Below, in pieces: positions 33,768 through 42,113 of a DNA stretch of 64,000 bases. The translations under genes were made by a program, and so were the position numbers. Positions within the stretch are counted from its first letter, which is position 1; the number at the start of each line of letters is the position of its first letter. Under the pieces are notes generated by a model. The model did not search any database. It was not told the DNA's origin and was given only the letters and a program-made list of their open reading frames with translations. Origin of the DNA: 66-474 sp035688305 (lineage in GTDB: Bacteria; Pseudomonadota; Gammaproteobacteria; Xanthomonadales; Rhodanobacteraceae); the NCBI GenBank assembly GCA_035688305.1, contig DASSNC010000014.1, positions 35,484-99,483 on the forward strand, written 5' to 3'.

Positions 33768-35318
33768 ATGGCTGCCACTGCCTCCAGCGTTCCCCAAGCC
33801 TTCGGCGAATTCCGTCCCGCCAGCCTGGTGCTGGCGACGGTCGGCCTGTCACTCGGGACCTTCATGCAGGTCCTCGACATGACGATTGCCAACGTGTCGT
33901 TGCCGACGATTGCCGGCAACCTGTCAGCCAGCCAGGACCAATCGACCTGGGTGATCACCTCGTTCACCGTGGCACAGGCGATCACCCTGCCGATGACGGG
34001 TTTTCTCTCGCGCCGCTTTGGCGAAGTGAAGGTGTTCGTCTGGGCGGTGTTGCTGTTCTCGTTGTTTTCGATGCTGTGCGGCTTCGCGACCAGCCTGACG
34101 ACGCTGATCCTGTTTCGCGCGCTGCAGGGCGCCGTGGTCGGGCCGATGTACCCGATCACGCAAAGCCTGATGGTGTCGATCTACCCGCGCGACAAGCGCG
34201 GCATGGCCTTGGCGATCATCGCGATGATTACCGTGGTCGCGCCGATCGTGGGGCCGGTGGCCGGTGGCTGGATCACCGATTCGTACTCGTGGCGCTGGAT
34301 CTTCTTCATCAACGTGCCGATTGGACTGTTCGCCGCCGGGGCCGTGTTCGTGCAGATGGGCAGGAAAATCGAGCGGCTGGTCAAGGCGCGCATCGACTGG
34401 GTCGGCCTGATCACCTTGATCCTCGGCGTCGGCTCGCTGCAGATCATGCTGGACAAGGGCAACCAGCTCGACTGGTTCCATTCCGGGACCATCGTGACAC
34501 TTGCGATCGTCGCGACGATTTCGCTGATCGTGTGGGTGGTCTGGGAGCTGACCGATGAGGCGCCGCTGGTCGACCTGCGCCTGTTCCGGCACCGCAACTT
34601 TGCCGCCGGCACACTGGCGCTGGTGCTGGCCTTTGCCTTGTTCTTCTCGATCTCGCTGCTGCTGCCGCTGTGGCTGCAGAACACGCTCGGCTACACCGCG
34701 ATGTGGTCGGGCCTCGCCGCCGCGCCGATCGGTGTGATCCCGATCCTGCTGACCTTCTTCGTCGGCAAGTACGCCACGCGCTTCGACCTGCGCTGGTTGA
34801 CCGCGTTCTCGTTCGCCGTGATGGGCTTCGTGTGCTTCCGTTTTGCCGGCTTCAACACCGAAGTCGATTTCGCCAGCATTGCCCTGACCGAGCTGATGCT
34901 CGGCCTCGGCATCGCGCTGTTCTTCATGCCGATCCTGACCATCCTGCTGTCGGATCTGGAAGGCCAGGAGATTGCGGAAGGGTCCGGCTCGGCGACCTTC
35001 CTGCGCACGGTCGGCGCCAGCTTCGCCGTGTCGATCGTCACCTACCTGTGGTCACGCGGCACCGTGAGCAGCCACGCGACCCTTACCGAACACATCAACC
35101 CCTTCGACAGCAGCGTACGCGACAGCGTCGCCGCGATGGGTGGACATCTGCAGGCCTACGCCGTGGGCATCAACCGCGTGATCAGCCAACAGGCCGCGCA
35201 GATTTCCTTCAACCACTTGTTCCAGGGACTGGGCATCGGCTTCTTCCTGCTGATCGCCGTGGTGTGGCTGGCCAAGCCGCCGTTCACCCCGAAGATGAAG
35301 GGCGGCGGCGCACACTGA
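33768..35318 (+). CDS. DHA2-family multidrug efflux transporter (EmrB type)
   Basis: The 516-residue major-facilitator protein has 14 predicted membrane helices. DHA2 motifs present are LDMTIANVSLPTIAGNLS (motif D1 region), TGFLSRRFGEVKVFVWAVLL (motif A), the motif C stretch VAPIVGPVAGGWITDSYSWR and the NVPIGLF turn. It exports drugs by proton antiport with the two proteins upstream. ATG 33768 matches the EmrB N-terminus; an upstream open extension overlaps the adaptor gene and is not conserved. Confidence 0.93.
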   Translation: MAATASSVPQAFGEFRPASLVLATVGLSLGTFMQVLDMTIANVSLPTIAGNLSASQDQSTWVITSFTVAQAITLPMTGFLSRRFGEVKVFVWAVLLFSLFSMLCGFATSLTTLILFRALQGAVVGPMYPITQSLMVSIYPRDKRGMALAIIAMITVVAPIVGPVAGGWITDSYSWRWIFFINVPIGLFAAGAVFVQMGRKIERLVKARIDWVGLITLILGVGSLQIMLDKGNQLDWFHSGTIVTLAIVATISLIVWVVWELTDEAPLVDLRLFRHRNFAAGTLALVLAFALFFSISLLLPLWLQNTLGYTAMWSGLAAAPIGVIPILLTFFVGKYATRFDLRWLTAFSFAVMGFVCFRFAGFNTEVDFASIALTELMLGLGIALFFMPILTILLSDLEGQEIAEGSGSATFLRTVGASFAVSIVTYLWSRGTVSSHATLTEHINPFDSSVRDSVAAMGGHLQAYAVGINRVISQQAAQISFNHLFQGLGIGFFLLIAVVWLAKPPFTPKMKGGGAH

Positions 35319-35473
35319 GGTCGCGCGCGCCGGTCGTTGATCGCTCGCGCTTCATCGATTCCATCGTCATCCCTGCGTTGCCGCGTGATGTTTGTAGCCT
35401 GAAAGGTTGCCGAAAGAATGTCGTGGTACGGTCCGGGTGCCTGACCACGGGCGGCCACGAAAGGGATTTCGAG

Positions 35474-35572
35474 ATGACGCTGCGAACGATCAACTGCGCG
35501 GAGTGGCTTGGGTTCAAGGGCAAAGGTAGCAACGGAAATCGTGCGAGGGGGGGGCACTTCCCGGCCTACTAG
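35474..35572 (+). CDS. N-terminal fragment of the RHS protein, cut off by a frameshift
   Basis: ATG 35474, with AGGG about ten bases upstream, opens a 32-residue frame (MTLRTINCAEWLGFKGKGSN...) that ends at TAG 35570. It contains a run of eight G (35547-35554). Adding one G (or removing two) would switch into the frame of the large RHS gene and yield a continuous basic n-region plus LPGLLAACCLLLVCAMALLA and a cleavage site STPAHA. This is a textbook long signal peptide, so the fragment is very probably the true N-terminus of the next entry. Confidence 0.75.
   Translation: MTLRTINCAEWLGFKGKGSNGNRARGGHFPAY
35547..35554 (+). repeat. Poly-G tract (G8), possible phase-variation switch
   Basis: Eight consecutive G inside the predicted signal peptide of the RHS protein. 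Nine or six G would restore one frame from ATG 35474 to the stop at 39711. Homopolymeric G tracts that slip during replication are classical on/off switches for surface proteins. A sequencing or assembly miscount is the main alternative. Confidence 0.65.
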
Positions 35573-35586
35573 CAGCGTGCTGCCTC

Positions 35587-38500
35587 TTGCTCGTGTGCGC
35601 CATGGCGCTATTGGCGTCGACTCCAGCACACGCGGCTTGCCATTCTAATACGCTGGCCACTATCAAGGTGAACGGGTTCGCCCCCCAGTGTTCACAGATG
35701 TATGGATACGTTCTTGAGTACGGTCTTGCGACCGGGGACGAGGGATGCTACGCAGTCGATCCTTTCTCCGACGACGAGACGTATGGCGGCTATGCGGGTG
35801 CCGACAGCGGCGGTGGCGGCGGTACATCAGTCACAAAAAGCATAACCACGAGTGCCAATCCTGAAACGAGAAAGGACCCGGACTGCGCTGCCAACGGCCA
35901 TCCCATTGAAACCAGCCACATGGCGGAGACGCTGGCAGTGGATGTCTTCAAGCTCCCCGGCGAAATGGGCCTGCGCTATTCGCTGTATTACGTTTCACCG
36001 CGCGGCTGGTATGACAATCTGGGTTATTGGCTGGACACGACCTGTTTCTACAGCGGTGGTTCTGGCGGGGGGCGCGTCACCGATGTAATTGGCTCGCCAG
36101 GTTCGCCGATCCCCGGCCCCACGATCTGCAATCAGGTCACATTCCATCGCCCGGATGGATCGTCGATCGTTTTCGACGGCACGCCCGGCACCATCGGCAA
36201 CTACTCCGAGCAGGGTGGTGGTGGCTTGGCGACCTTGACCGAGAACGCCGACTTCACTTGGACCCTGCACGACGAAGATGGGTCAACACAGACCTATTCG
36301 AACGGCGGCGCGCTGGAATCCATCAAGGATGCCTCAGGAATCGGCTGGACCATCAGCCATCCTTCCGGGTTGCTTGGAACCACCACGGTCACCGCAACAG
36401 ACGGCCAATCGTTCTCGGTCAACAAAACCTCCGCCAGCGTCAATGGGCAGATCATCTGGACCGTGACGGTGACTGATCCCGCCGAAAACCGCTACGTCTA
36501 CTCTTACGCTGTTCCGCAGCCTTCGACAATTGGCCACAGTCCATTCGAACTTCTCAGCCTGACCCTGCCGGGTTCGCCTTCGACGACTATTTCCTACAAA
36601 TACAGCTCGGGAGCCAGTGGGCTGCAGACGCTGTTGACCGAGGAGGATTACAACGGTTCGCCGTACTTCTACATCACCTACGATTCCGAAGGCCACGCAA
36701 TCGGAAGCAACGAGGCCAACGGCAATGCTGATTATTCGATCGTCTACACGATTGGATCGGGCGGAAATTCCATGACCGCAGCGGTCACCAATCCGCTCGG
36801 AACCAAGATCGTCAAGCAGTACGCGATGATCGACGGACAATACATGATTACGTCTACGAGCACCGATGCCGTCACGACGTGCGGTACTACGACAAAGAGC
36901 TTCTCATACGACAGCAACGGCTTCTTGACCGACACCGTCGACAACGACGGAAACACGCATACCTACGACTATGCGGCCAACGGTCAGCTGCAGACGGAAA
37001 CGGAAGTGGCCGGCACACCGGTGGCGCGCACGACCACCTACACGTGGGACCCGGATCAGCACCTCAATCGCTTGCTCAGCGTTGCCGTGGCGGGCGTGGC
37101 GAAGACCGCCTACGCCTACACCGCCCACAACCGGCTGGCTTCGGTCACCCGCACCAACCTCGCTGGATATGGAGTTGCAGCACAAACGACCACTTACGCG
37201 TACACGCTGTACGCCAATGGCACGCTGAAATCCATGACGGTCACCAAGCCGTCGCCGAATGGCACGGACAAGACGACCTACCAATACGATACGTACGGCA
37301 ACCTGACCTCGGTGACCGATGCACTCGGTCACGCCACGACGTACTCCAATTACAACGCGCTCGGTGAAGTGGGGAAAGTGGTCGGCCCCAACGGTGCGGG
37401 GGTTGATTACACCTACGACGCGCGCGGCCGGGTGGCGACGAAGATCACGCACCCCAACGGCGGCACGGCCACGTGGACCTACGCCTACGATGGCTACGGC
37501 CTGCTTGCCAGCGTCACCGCGCCGGATGGCGAAGTCACCACATGGACGCGCGATCAGGAAATGCGCGTCACCGCCATCACCCACAACGACAAGGACGGCA
37601 CTTCGACGGAGACCTTCGACTACGACGCCAACGACGACGTCATTTCCGACGTGGTTTCGCGCGGCGGCGTGGCGGCCAAGTCCGGCACCTACGAATATGA
37701 CGCGCTGGGTCGCGTGTATCAGGTCAAGGGAGCCAGTGGCCAGGTGCTGATGACCTACGCCTACGACGGCAACAGCAACGTGCTGTCGGCGACCGACGCG
37801 CTGGGCCACGTCACGCAGCATGCCTACGATGCGCTCGACCGCGTGATCACCACCACCAACGCGGCTGGGGGCGTCACTCACTTTACCTACAATGCAGGCG
37901 ATCACGTGGTGCAAGTGACCGACGCGCGCGGGCTGGTCACCACTTACAGCTATGACGGTTTTGGGCAATTGTTGAAGCAGGTCAGCCCGGATACCGGCAC
38001 CACGACGCTGGCGTACGACGCGTATGGCCGGCTCACCGGCAAGACGCGTGCGGACGGCACGCAAGTGGCGTACAGCTATGACGCCCTGAATCGCCTGACC
38101 AGCGCCACCGCGGGCAGTGTCACCCGCAGCTACACATGGGATAGTTGCGCCAACGGCGTAGGTCGCCTGTGCACCGCAGCAGTCAGTGGCCAAAGCAGCG
38201 TGGATTACACCTACACGCCACAAGGGCAGGTGGCAGCGCGGGCCATTTCGATCGACGGCGGACCGGTCTACACACTTGGCTACGGCTACGATGACATGGG
38301 GCACGTGACCGAGTTGCAGTACCCCGATGGCAATCAGGCGCTGTACGACTACAGTCACGGCGCGGTGGCAGACGTGCGCTTGAAGGTCGGCAACTACAAC
38401 GTCTACGGCATAACCGGCGTAAGCTACCAGCCGATGGATCTTGGCATGTCCAGCTGGACTTCCTACAACGGACTTTCCAACACGCTCAGCTACGACAGCG

Positions 38501-39711
38501 ATGCGCGGCTGACCGCCATCACGGTGCCGGGGGTGGAAGACCTCGCGTTCGCATACGATGCTGAGAACCGGATCATCGGGATCACGAACGGTCTTGACAC
38601 CAGCCTCACGCAAACGCTTGGCTACGATACGTTGGGTCGACTGAATTCCGTGTCGTCGGGCATGCAGTCGGCAAGCTACGGCTACGATGCCGACGGCAAC
38701 CGGATCACGCAGACTCTGGACGGGGCGACGACCACCTTCGCGTACGCCGCCGGCAGCAACCGGCTTGCCAGCGCCACGGGCGGCATCAATGCGAGCTACG
38801 GTTACGACACCGACGGCAACACCACCACGGTAAATGGTCTCACCGCCTACAACTACGGTCCGTTCAACCGATTGGTGAATGCCGGAGGCACCAGCTACAC
38901 GATCAGTGCAGAAGGGCAACGCCTGGAGAAGAACGGTGGCGGCAATACCACCTACTTCGCGCCCGGTGGCGGTGGTGCCATGCTGGCGGAGGACTTGAAC
39001 GGCACTTGGCGCGACTATGTGTGGTTGAACGGTCGACTGGTCGCGGTCGTTGCCAATGGCGGCGTCTACCCGGTCGCTACCGACCAGACCGGGCGGCCGA
39101 TTGCGCTGACGGCACCCAACAGCCATGCGGTGCTGTGGGCTGCTACCGGCCTGCCATTCGATCGCCAAGTCACACAGAACAACTGGGGCGACTTCAACAT
39201 CGGGTTCCCGGGGCAGTACTTCGATAGCGAGACCGGGCTGTACCAGAACGGCGCCCGCGACTACGACGCCGCGCTCGGCCGGTTCATCGAGAGCGATCCG
39301 ATTGGGTTGGCGGGTGGGGTGAATACGTATGCCTATGTCGGCAATGATCCGATTTCATTCGCTGATCCAAGCGGCGAAATTAAGCTTCCGCGCTGGGCGA
39401 TTAAGGCCGGATTCTGCTTCGCCTTTGGCGTCGAGTTTTGTATGCCCGCCGGACAACATAATAAATCACCGGGCGGCAGTTTCGAACAGCCAGCGGTGCC
39501 TACGCAGCCCGCACAGACGTCGAGTCGCGATAAAGAGGACGGAACGGATGACGCGGAGGATGATCCCGACACGAACGAGGATGCAGCAACCGCCGCGACA
39601 CAACGTATGGAGATGCAACGAATGCTTCTTGGACTTCCGGCTATCCCTTCACCCGGTGCGCCGTTAATACTGCCGCCAGGAGAACTGGATCCTATAATTG
39701 TCGAATTCTGA
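35587..39711 (+). CDS. RHS/YD-repeat exported protein with polymorphic C-terminal tip
   Basis: In the sequence as given the frame runs from TTG 35587 (1374 residues); GTG 35593 and ATG 35602 are further starts, none with a ribosome site. It probably begins at 35474 and is frameshifted at the G8 tract. After the signal peptide end (STPAHA) comes an N-terminal region with ETLAVDVFKLPGEMGLRYSL, then about 25 YD repeats of the GYDALDRL type (for example TYEYDALGRVYQVKGASGQV). The RHS core end (GLYQNGARDYDAALGRFIES, then DPIGLAGGVNTYAYVGNDPI, then DPSG) follows near residue 1263, and last a 111-residue tip of different, Asp/Glu-rich composition. In the RHS family the core is a shell around a toxic C-terminal domain. 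The tip has no recognised fold, so toxicity is inference. Confidence 0.85.
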   Translation: MLVCAMALLASTPAHAACHSNTLATIKVNGFAPQCSQMYGYVLEYGLATGDEGCYAVDPFSDDETYGGYAGADSGGGGGTSVTKSITTSANPETRKDPDCAANGHPIETSHMAETLAVDVFKLPGEMGLRYSLYYVSPRGWYDNLGYWLDTTCFYSGGSGGGRVTDVIGSPGSPIPGPTICNQVTFHRPDGSSIVFDGTPGTIGNYSEQGGGGLATLTENADFTWTLHDEDGSTQTYSNGGALESIKDASGIGWTISHPSGLLGTTTVTATDGQSFSVNKTSASVNGQIIWTVTVTDPAENRYVYSYAVPQPSTIGHSPFELLSLTLPGSPSTTISYKYSSGASGLQTLLTEEDYNGSPYFYITYDSEGHAIGSNEANGNADYSIVYTIGSGGNSMTAAVTNPLGTKIVKQYAMIDGQYMITSTSTDAVTTCGTTTKSFSYDSNGFLTDTVDNDGNTHTYDYAANGQLQTETEVAGTPVARTTTYTWDPDQHLNRLLSVAVAGVAKTAYAYTAHNRLASVTRTNLAGYGVAAQTTTYAYTLYANGTLKSMTVTKPSPNGTDKTTYQYDTYGNLTSVTDALGHATTYSNYNALGEVGKVVGPNGAGVDYTYDARGRVATKITHPNGGTATWTYAYDGYGLLASVTAPDGEVTTWTRDQEMRVTAITHNDKDGTSTETFDYDANDDVISDVVSRGGVAAKSGTYEYDALGRVYQVKGASGQVLMTYAYDGNSNVLSATDALGHVTQHAYDALDRVITTTNAAGGVTHFTYNAGDHVVQVTDARGLVTTYSYDGFGQLLKQVSPDTGTTTLAYDAYGRLTGKTRADGTQVAYSYDALNRLTSATAGSVTRSYTWDSCANGVGRLCTAAVSGQSSVDYTYTPQGQVAARAISIDGGPVYTLGYGYDDMGHVTELQYPDGNQALYDYSHGAVADVRLKVGNYNVYGITGVSYQPMDLGMSSWTSYNGLSNTLSYDSDARLTAITVPGVEDLAFAYDAENRIIGITNGLDTSLTQTLGYDTLGRLNSVSSGMQSASYGYDADGNRITQTLDGATTTFAYAAGSNRLASATGGINASYGYDTDGNTTTVNGLTAYNYGPFNRLVNAGGTSYTISAEGQRLEKNGGGNTTYFAPGGGGAMLAEDLNGTWRDYVWLNGRLVAVVANGGVYPVATDQTGRPIALTAPNSHAVLWAATGLPFDRQVTQNNWGDFNIGFPGQYFDSETGLYQNGARDYDAALGRFIESDPIGLAGGVNTYAYVGNDPISFADPSGEIKLPRWAIKAGFCFAFGVEFCMPAGQHNKSPGGSFEQPAVPTQPAQTSSRDKEDGTDDAEDDPDTNEDAATAATQRMEMQRMLLGLPAIPSPGAPLILPPGELDPIIVEF

Positions 39712-39950
39712 AAGCATGAACTGTATCACTGCACGCACAAATGTTCGTTCGAATTCATAATATTATGGTGCCTGGTTTTCTAGCCATATTTAGGCCGATC
39801 ATTTTATAAATATGCTACGATTTGTTCGTCATTTTAGCTGATGATGATTGCAGTTGCCAACGAGAGACGCAGGTATCGGAACGAAGTTATTGGAATGTTA
39901 TCTATGTAGGTATATGACTTTGAGTAAATTAAATATGTTACTGTGCAATA
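39712..39950. other. AT-rich gap after the RHS gene
   Basis: A clear drop in GC relative to all flanking core genes, with runs such as CATTTTATAAATATGC. TATTATGG and similar AT blocks could hold promoters, but no convincing pair was found. No reading frame of note. Such composition is usual next to acquired RHS tips. Confidence 0.6.
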
Positions 39951-40445
39951 GTGCCTGACCCGGATTTTGCAAGCATGCATACCAATAATAACGAAGTCAT
40001 AAAGTGCCCGAGGCTTCGCTTCAGGTATTCCAGAGCAGCGAGCTGGTACGCTCGATGGAAACTAAAACGTGCGTTGTTGAACAGCTTGTTAGCCAAGGGT
40101 TCCGTGACCAAGAGTTATTCTCCGGCGATCGCTGGTTTCGTTCAGATTAACAAAAAGGACTTTGGGATTGCGCTAGGGAGGGATAGGTACGATAGAAAAT
40201 TTATGATAGCGTGTGTCGTTCCTCTAGCCATGATGGGTTTTTCGAAGAAACGTATGTTGGTGCCCCAGGACCTCCTTTGCGATTTAGTTGCGATATGTAA
40301 ATGTATGGATAAAGAGATACGTGCGACACAAGGTGTTGAGTCGGTGCACTGGTACTTTGAGTGGTTGGATTACAGGAGTCAAACTGTATCATCGTTGGAC
40401 GAGCTGCCGTGGAGAGAATCAATGGGGTCAGACTCGATTGGTTAG
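39951..40445 (+). CDS. Hypothetical protein downstream of the RHS tip (candidate immunity protein)
   Basis: A 164-residue soluble protein with no signal peptide or membrane segment and no recognised family. It has a basic N-terminal stretch (RLRFRYSRAASWYARWKLKR) and a central GFVQINKKDFGIALGRDRYD segment. The start is uncertain: GTG 39951 or ATG 39975, neither with a clear ribosome site. The last codons (ESMGSDSIG) lie in a copy of the GGGGTCAGACTCGA repeat, so the original 3' end may have been replaced. Codon use is AT-richer than in the core genes. Position next to an RHS tip suggests, but does not show, an immunity function. Confidence 0.5.
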   Translation: MPDPDFASMHTNNNEVIKCPRLRFRYSRAASWYARWKLKRALLNSLLAKGSVTKSYSPAIAGFVQINKKDFGIALGRDRYDRKFMIACVVPLAMMGFSKKRMLVPQDLLCDLVAICKCMDKEIRATQGVESVHWYFEWLDYRSQTVSSLDELPWRESMGSDSIG

Positions 40446-40530
40446 GATGGAGCAACCCACTAAGCTGGGGCCTCAGCCAAAACAGGGGTCAGAGTCGACT
40501 TTTCAAAACAGGGGTCAGAGTCGACTTTTC
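40426..40530 (+). repeat. GGGGTCAGAGTCGAC repeats, including a perfect 26-bp tandem
   Basis: A 26-base unit (AAAACAGGGGTCAGAGTCGA, then CTTTTC) occurs twice without gap at 40479-40504 and 40505-40530. A degenerate copy (GGGGTCAGACTCGATTGG) begins at about 40426, inside the end of the preceding gene. The unit contains the palindrome GTCGAC. Units like this accompany REP-associated tyrosine transposases in related bacteria; no transposase gene is present here. Confidence 0.8.
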
Positions 40531-40797
40531 AATGAGCCGCCGAGAAAGGTGTCAGGGACGGTTTTTCGGCCCGATCACAAAGACTACATCGACCAGTGCG
40601 TAGACCTGTGCGATCGCGCGACGCTTGGCCGTTGCAATTGTGCCCGAGGTTCCCGATCGTTGGAGTCTAGGAGAAGGGTGTCGCCACTTGAGAAAAGTGT
40701 CGGAGGCAGTTGTTTCGGATATCTTTTGACATAGTCCTGTGCACCGTCGCCGGCGTGGGGGCCAACTACTCTCGGGGAAACGGGACCGCCGCGGGGA
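40531..40797. other. Gene-poor stretch with two similar hairpin-repeat remnants
   Basis: No gene can be supported. AAAGGTGTCAGGGACGGTTT (about 40544) resembles AAAAGTGTCGGAGGCAGTTG (about 40693), about 150 bases apart in the same direction. Both end in TTTCGG. They look like remnants of a mobile repeat. Together with the small frame at 40798 this accounts for 40446-41022. Confidence 0.45.
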
Positions 40798-41019
40798 TTG
40801 TTGACCGATGGAAAGGCGGAGTCGCAAATGGGTTGCACGAACACTCGGAACTTTGGGTACTTCTTGAAGTTTGGCGTCAAAAATGCCCTGAAGATGGTCA
40901 ATAGTCGAGCTCTCAGTCACGTCCCAGGGATGAACAACTTCGCGAAGTTCTATTCTGGTCTCACGACGGACTTATTAGGCGGCCTTATTCCAGATGGGTT
41001 GCCGTGTGAGGGACAATAA
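40798..41019 (+). CDS. Small unrecognised frame, possible orphan RHS-tip fragment
   Basis: A 73-residue frame from TTG 40798 (the frame is open back to 40735) that ends three bases before the ATG of the membrane-protein gene at 41023. The product (FGYFLKFGVKNALKMVNSRA then GLTTDLLGGLIPDGLPCEGQ) has no recognised family. Its tight spacing to the following gene is the main reason to list it: toxin-tip fragments often sit directly before their immunity genes. It may equally be non-coding. Confidence 0.3.
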   Translation: MLTDGKAESQMGCTNTRNFGYFLKFGVKNALKMVNSRALSHVPGMNNFAKFYSGLTTDLLGGLIPDGLPCEGQ

Positions 41020-41022
41020 ACC

Positions 41023-41436
41023 ATGACGAGGCTTGTCACCTATCGGGTGCTGTATTGGATTGGCTACGTTTGCTGGATAGCGGGGTTCTTGATGGTATTT
41101 GTTTTCAAGGTACCTGTGTCGGTAAGGATAGCGGGTGGCATCGCGCTGGCTCTCGGGGTGTTGGTCGGATGGCGAGCCAGGCGCATGCGCAAGGCGCACC
41201 CCGAACTTTCAATCAACCGCGAGAGTCGCGAGTCCGTGACGTCGCCGCCCATTCGATCCTGGTGGATCGTGGCTTGGATGATCGGTGTGCTGCTTGCATT
41301 CGGCGGCGCTTCAGCTTTGATAATGTTCGGGAACTTCAGTAGTTCGGTAAATACTGCGATCGCATTGGCGAGTACTTTGGTAATAGTAGCGCCGGCGTGG
41401 TATCTTCTACGGCGTCGCGGGCCTTCACGCGTCTGA
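41023..41436 (+). CDS. Hypothetical four-helix membrane protein
   Basis: A 137-residue protein with four hydrophobic segments (VLYWIGYVCWIAGFLMVFVF, VRIAGGIALALGVLVGW, WWIVAWMIGVLLAFGGASAL, TAIALASTLVIVAPAWYLL) and a basic cytoplasmic loop (RARRMRKAHPELS). GAGGGA lies nine bases before the ATG, a fair ribosome site. Family unknown. Small polytopic proteins next to RHS loci often protect against pore-forming tips; that role is only a suggestion here. Confidence 0.65.
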   Translation: MTRLVTYRVLYWIGYVCWIAGFLMVFVFKVPVSVRIAGGIALALGVLVGWRARRMRKAHPELSINRESRESVTSPPIRSWWIVAWMIGVLLAFGGASALIMFGNFSSSVNTAIALASTLVIVAPAWYLLRRRGPSRV

Positions 41437-41485
41437 ATTCGTTTAATGGCGGCACAAAAAGGGGACTGCAAAAAGGGGACGGAGG

Positions 41486-41628
41486 CTGAGGTTTCCCCAC
41501 GTTTTTCCACGCTGCGCCAGGGACAAGCCCTCTCCCCCAACGATGCAACCGTTGGGGGAGAGGGAGCTTTCCGTTACATGCGGTCGTAAATGACTGAATG
41601 TCATGCACAATACGTGGGGAAACCTCAG
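41486..41628. mobile_element. MITE-like element with perfect 17-bp terminal inverted repeats
   Basis: CTGAGGTTTCCCCACGT (41486-41502) is the exact inverse of ACGTGGGGAAACCTCAG (41612-41628). Inside, CCCTCTCCCCCAACG (41528-41542) pairs perfectly with CGTTGGGGGAGAGGG (41550-41564). The flanks GGACGGAGG (41477-41485) and GAACGGAGG (41629-41637) touch the ends and differ by one base, like an aged 9-bp target duplication. No coding capacity. Confidence 0.8.
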
Positions 41629-41663
41629 GAACGGAGGCAATTAATTATATTTGGGTGCGGCGA

Positions 41664-42002
41664 ATGAATAGTCCAGCAGTCCATCAGGGGCTACCGTTTT
41701 TTGTTTGCTTGGTTGTTTTTGTGAGCTTGTTTCTTGTTGTTGTATACCTGCAGGGTCTCGTAAAGATGCGCTTGAGAAAGTGTCATCCGGAGAATCCGAA
41801 TGCTGGCTTTCTGTCCATGAGCTTGTCTACCAGTGGGTCGGTGGGGAGGGGCGTATCGTTTATTCGATTCGTGTGGCGGAATGAATATCGTAGTTTGAAC
41901 GACGCTCGGCTCTCAAGTTACTGCGTGATTTTGAAGGTGGCGCAGGTTTGTTACCTGGTTGCATTTGTAGCCGTCGCGATCCTCATATTCGTACCCACGT
42001 GA
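41664..42002 (+). CDS. Hypothetical two-helix membrane protein
   Basis: A 112-residue protein with one N-terminal (LPFFVCLVVFVSLFLVVVYL) and one C-terminal (VILKVAQVCYLVAFVAVAIL) hydrophobic segment around a soluble loop (RLRKCHPENPNAGFLSMSLS). The family is unknown. ATG 41664 is chosen because the frame before it lies inside the MITE-like element and its flank. The ribosome site is weak. It may be another immunity-type orphan of the RHS region. Confidence 0.5.
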   Translation: MNSPAVHQGLPFFVCLVVFVSLFLVVVYLQGLVKMRLRKCHPENPNAGFLSMSLSTSGSVGRGVSFIRFVWRNEYRSLNDARLSSYCVILKVAQVCYLVAFVAVAILIFVPT

Positions 42003-42113
42003 ACGGCAAAAGGGGCGGCAGCGGTGCGTGGATTGCTATGCGTGGCGGGCGTTGGGCTGTTGCGCCGCGTCTGTCAGAATGCTTGGCAGGATCGTGCTGG
42101 CAGGCTTTGCTGA

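Noticed and set aside
35474..35572. The 32-codon frame as an independent small peptide gene
   Set aside because: Its sequence makes sense only as the start of the signal peptide that continues in the next frame after the G8 tract.
36904..39168. Open frame of 754 codons antisense to the RHS gene
   Set aside because: It mirrors the YD repeats of the real gene and shows no protein-like domains or ribosome site.
40426..40530. Tandem repeats as a CRISPR array
   Set aside because: The two 26-base units abut with no spacers, and no cas genes are near.
40552..40920. Minus-strand frame of 122 codons near the tandem repeats, considered as a transposase remnant
   Set aside because: No transposase motif can be recognised, and composition is not protein-like.
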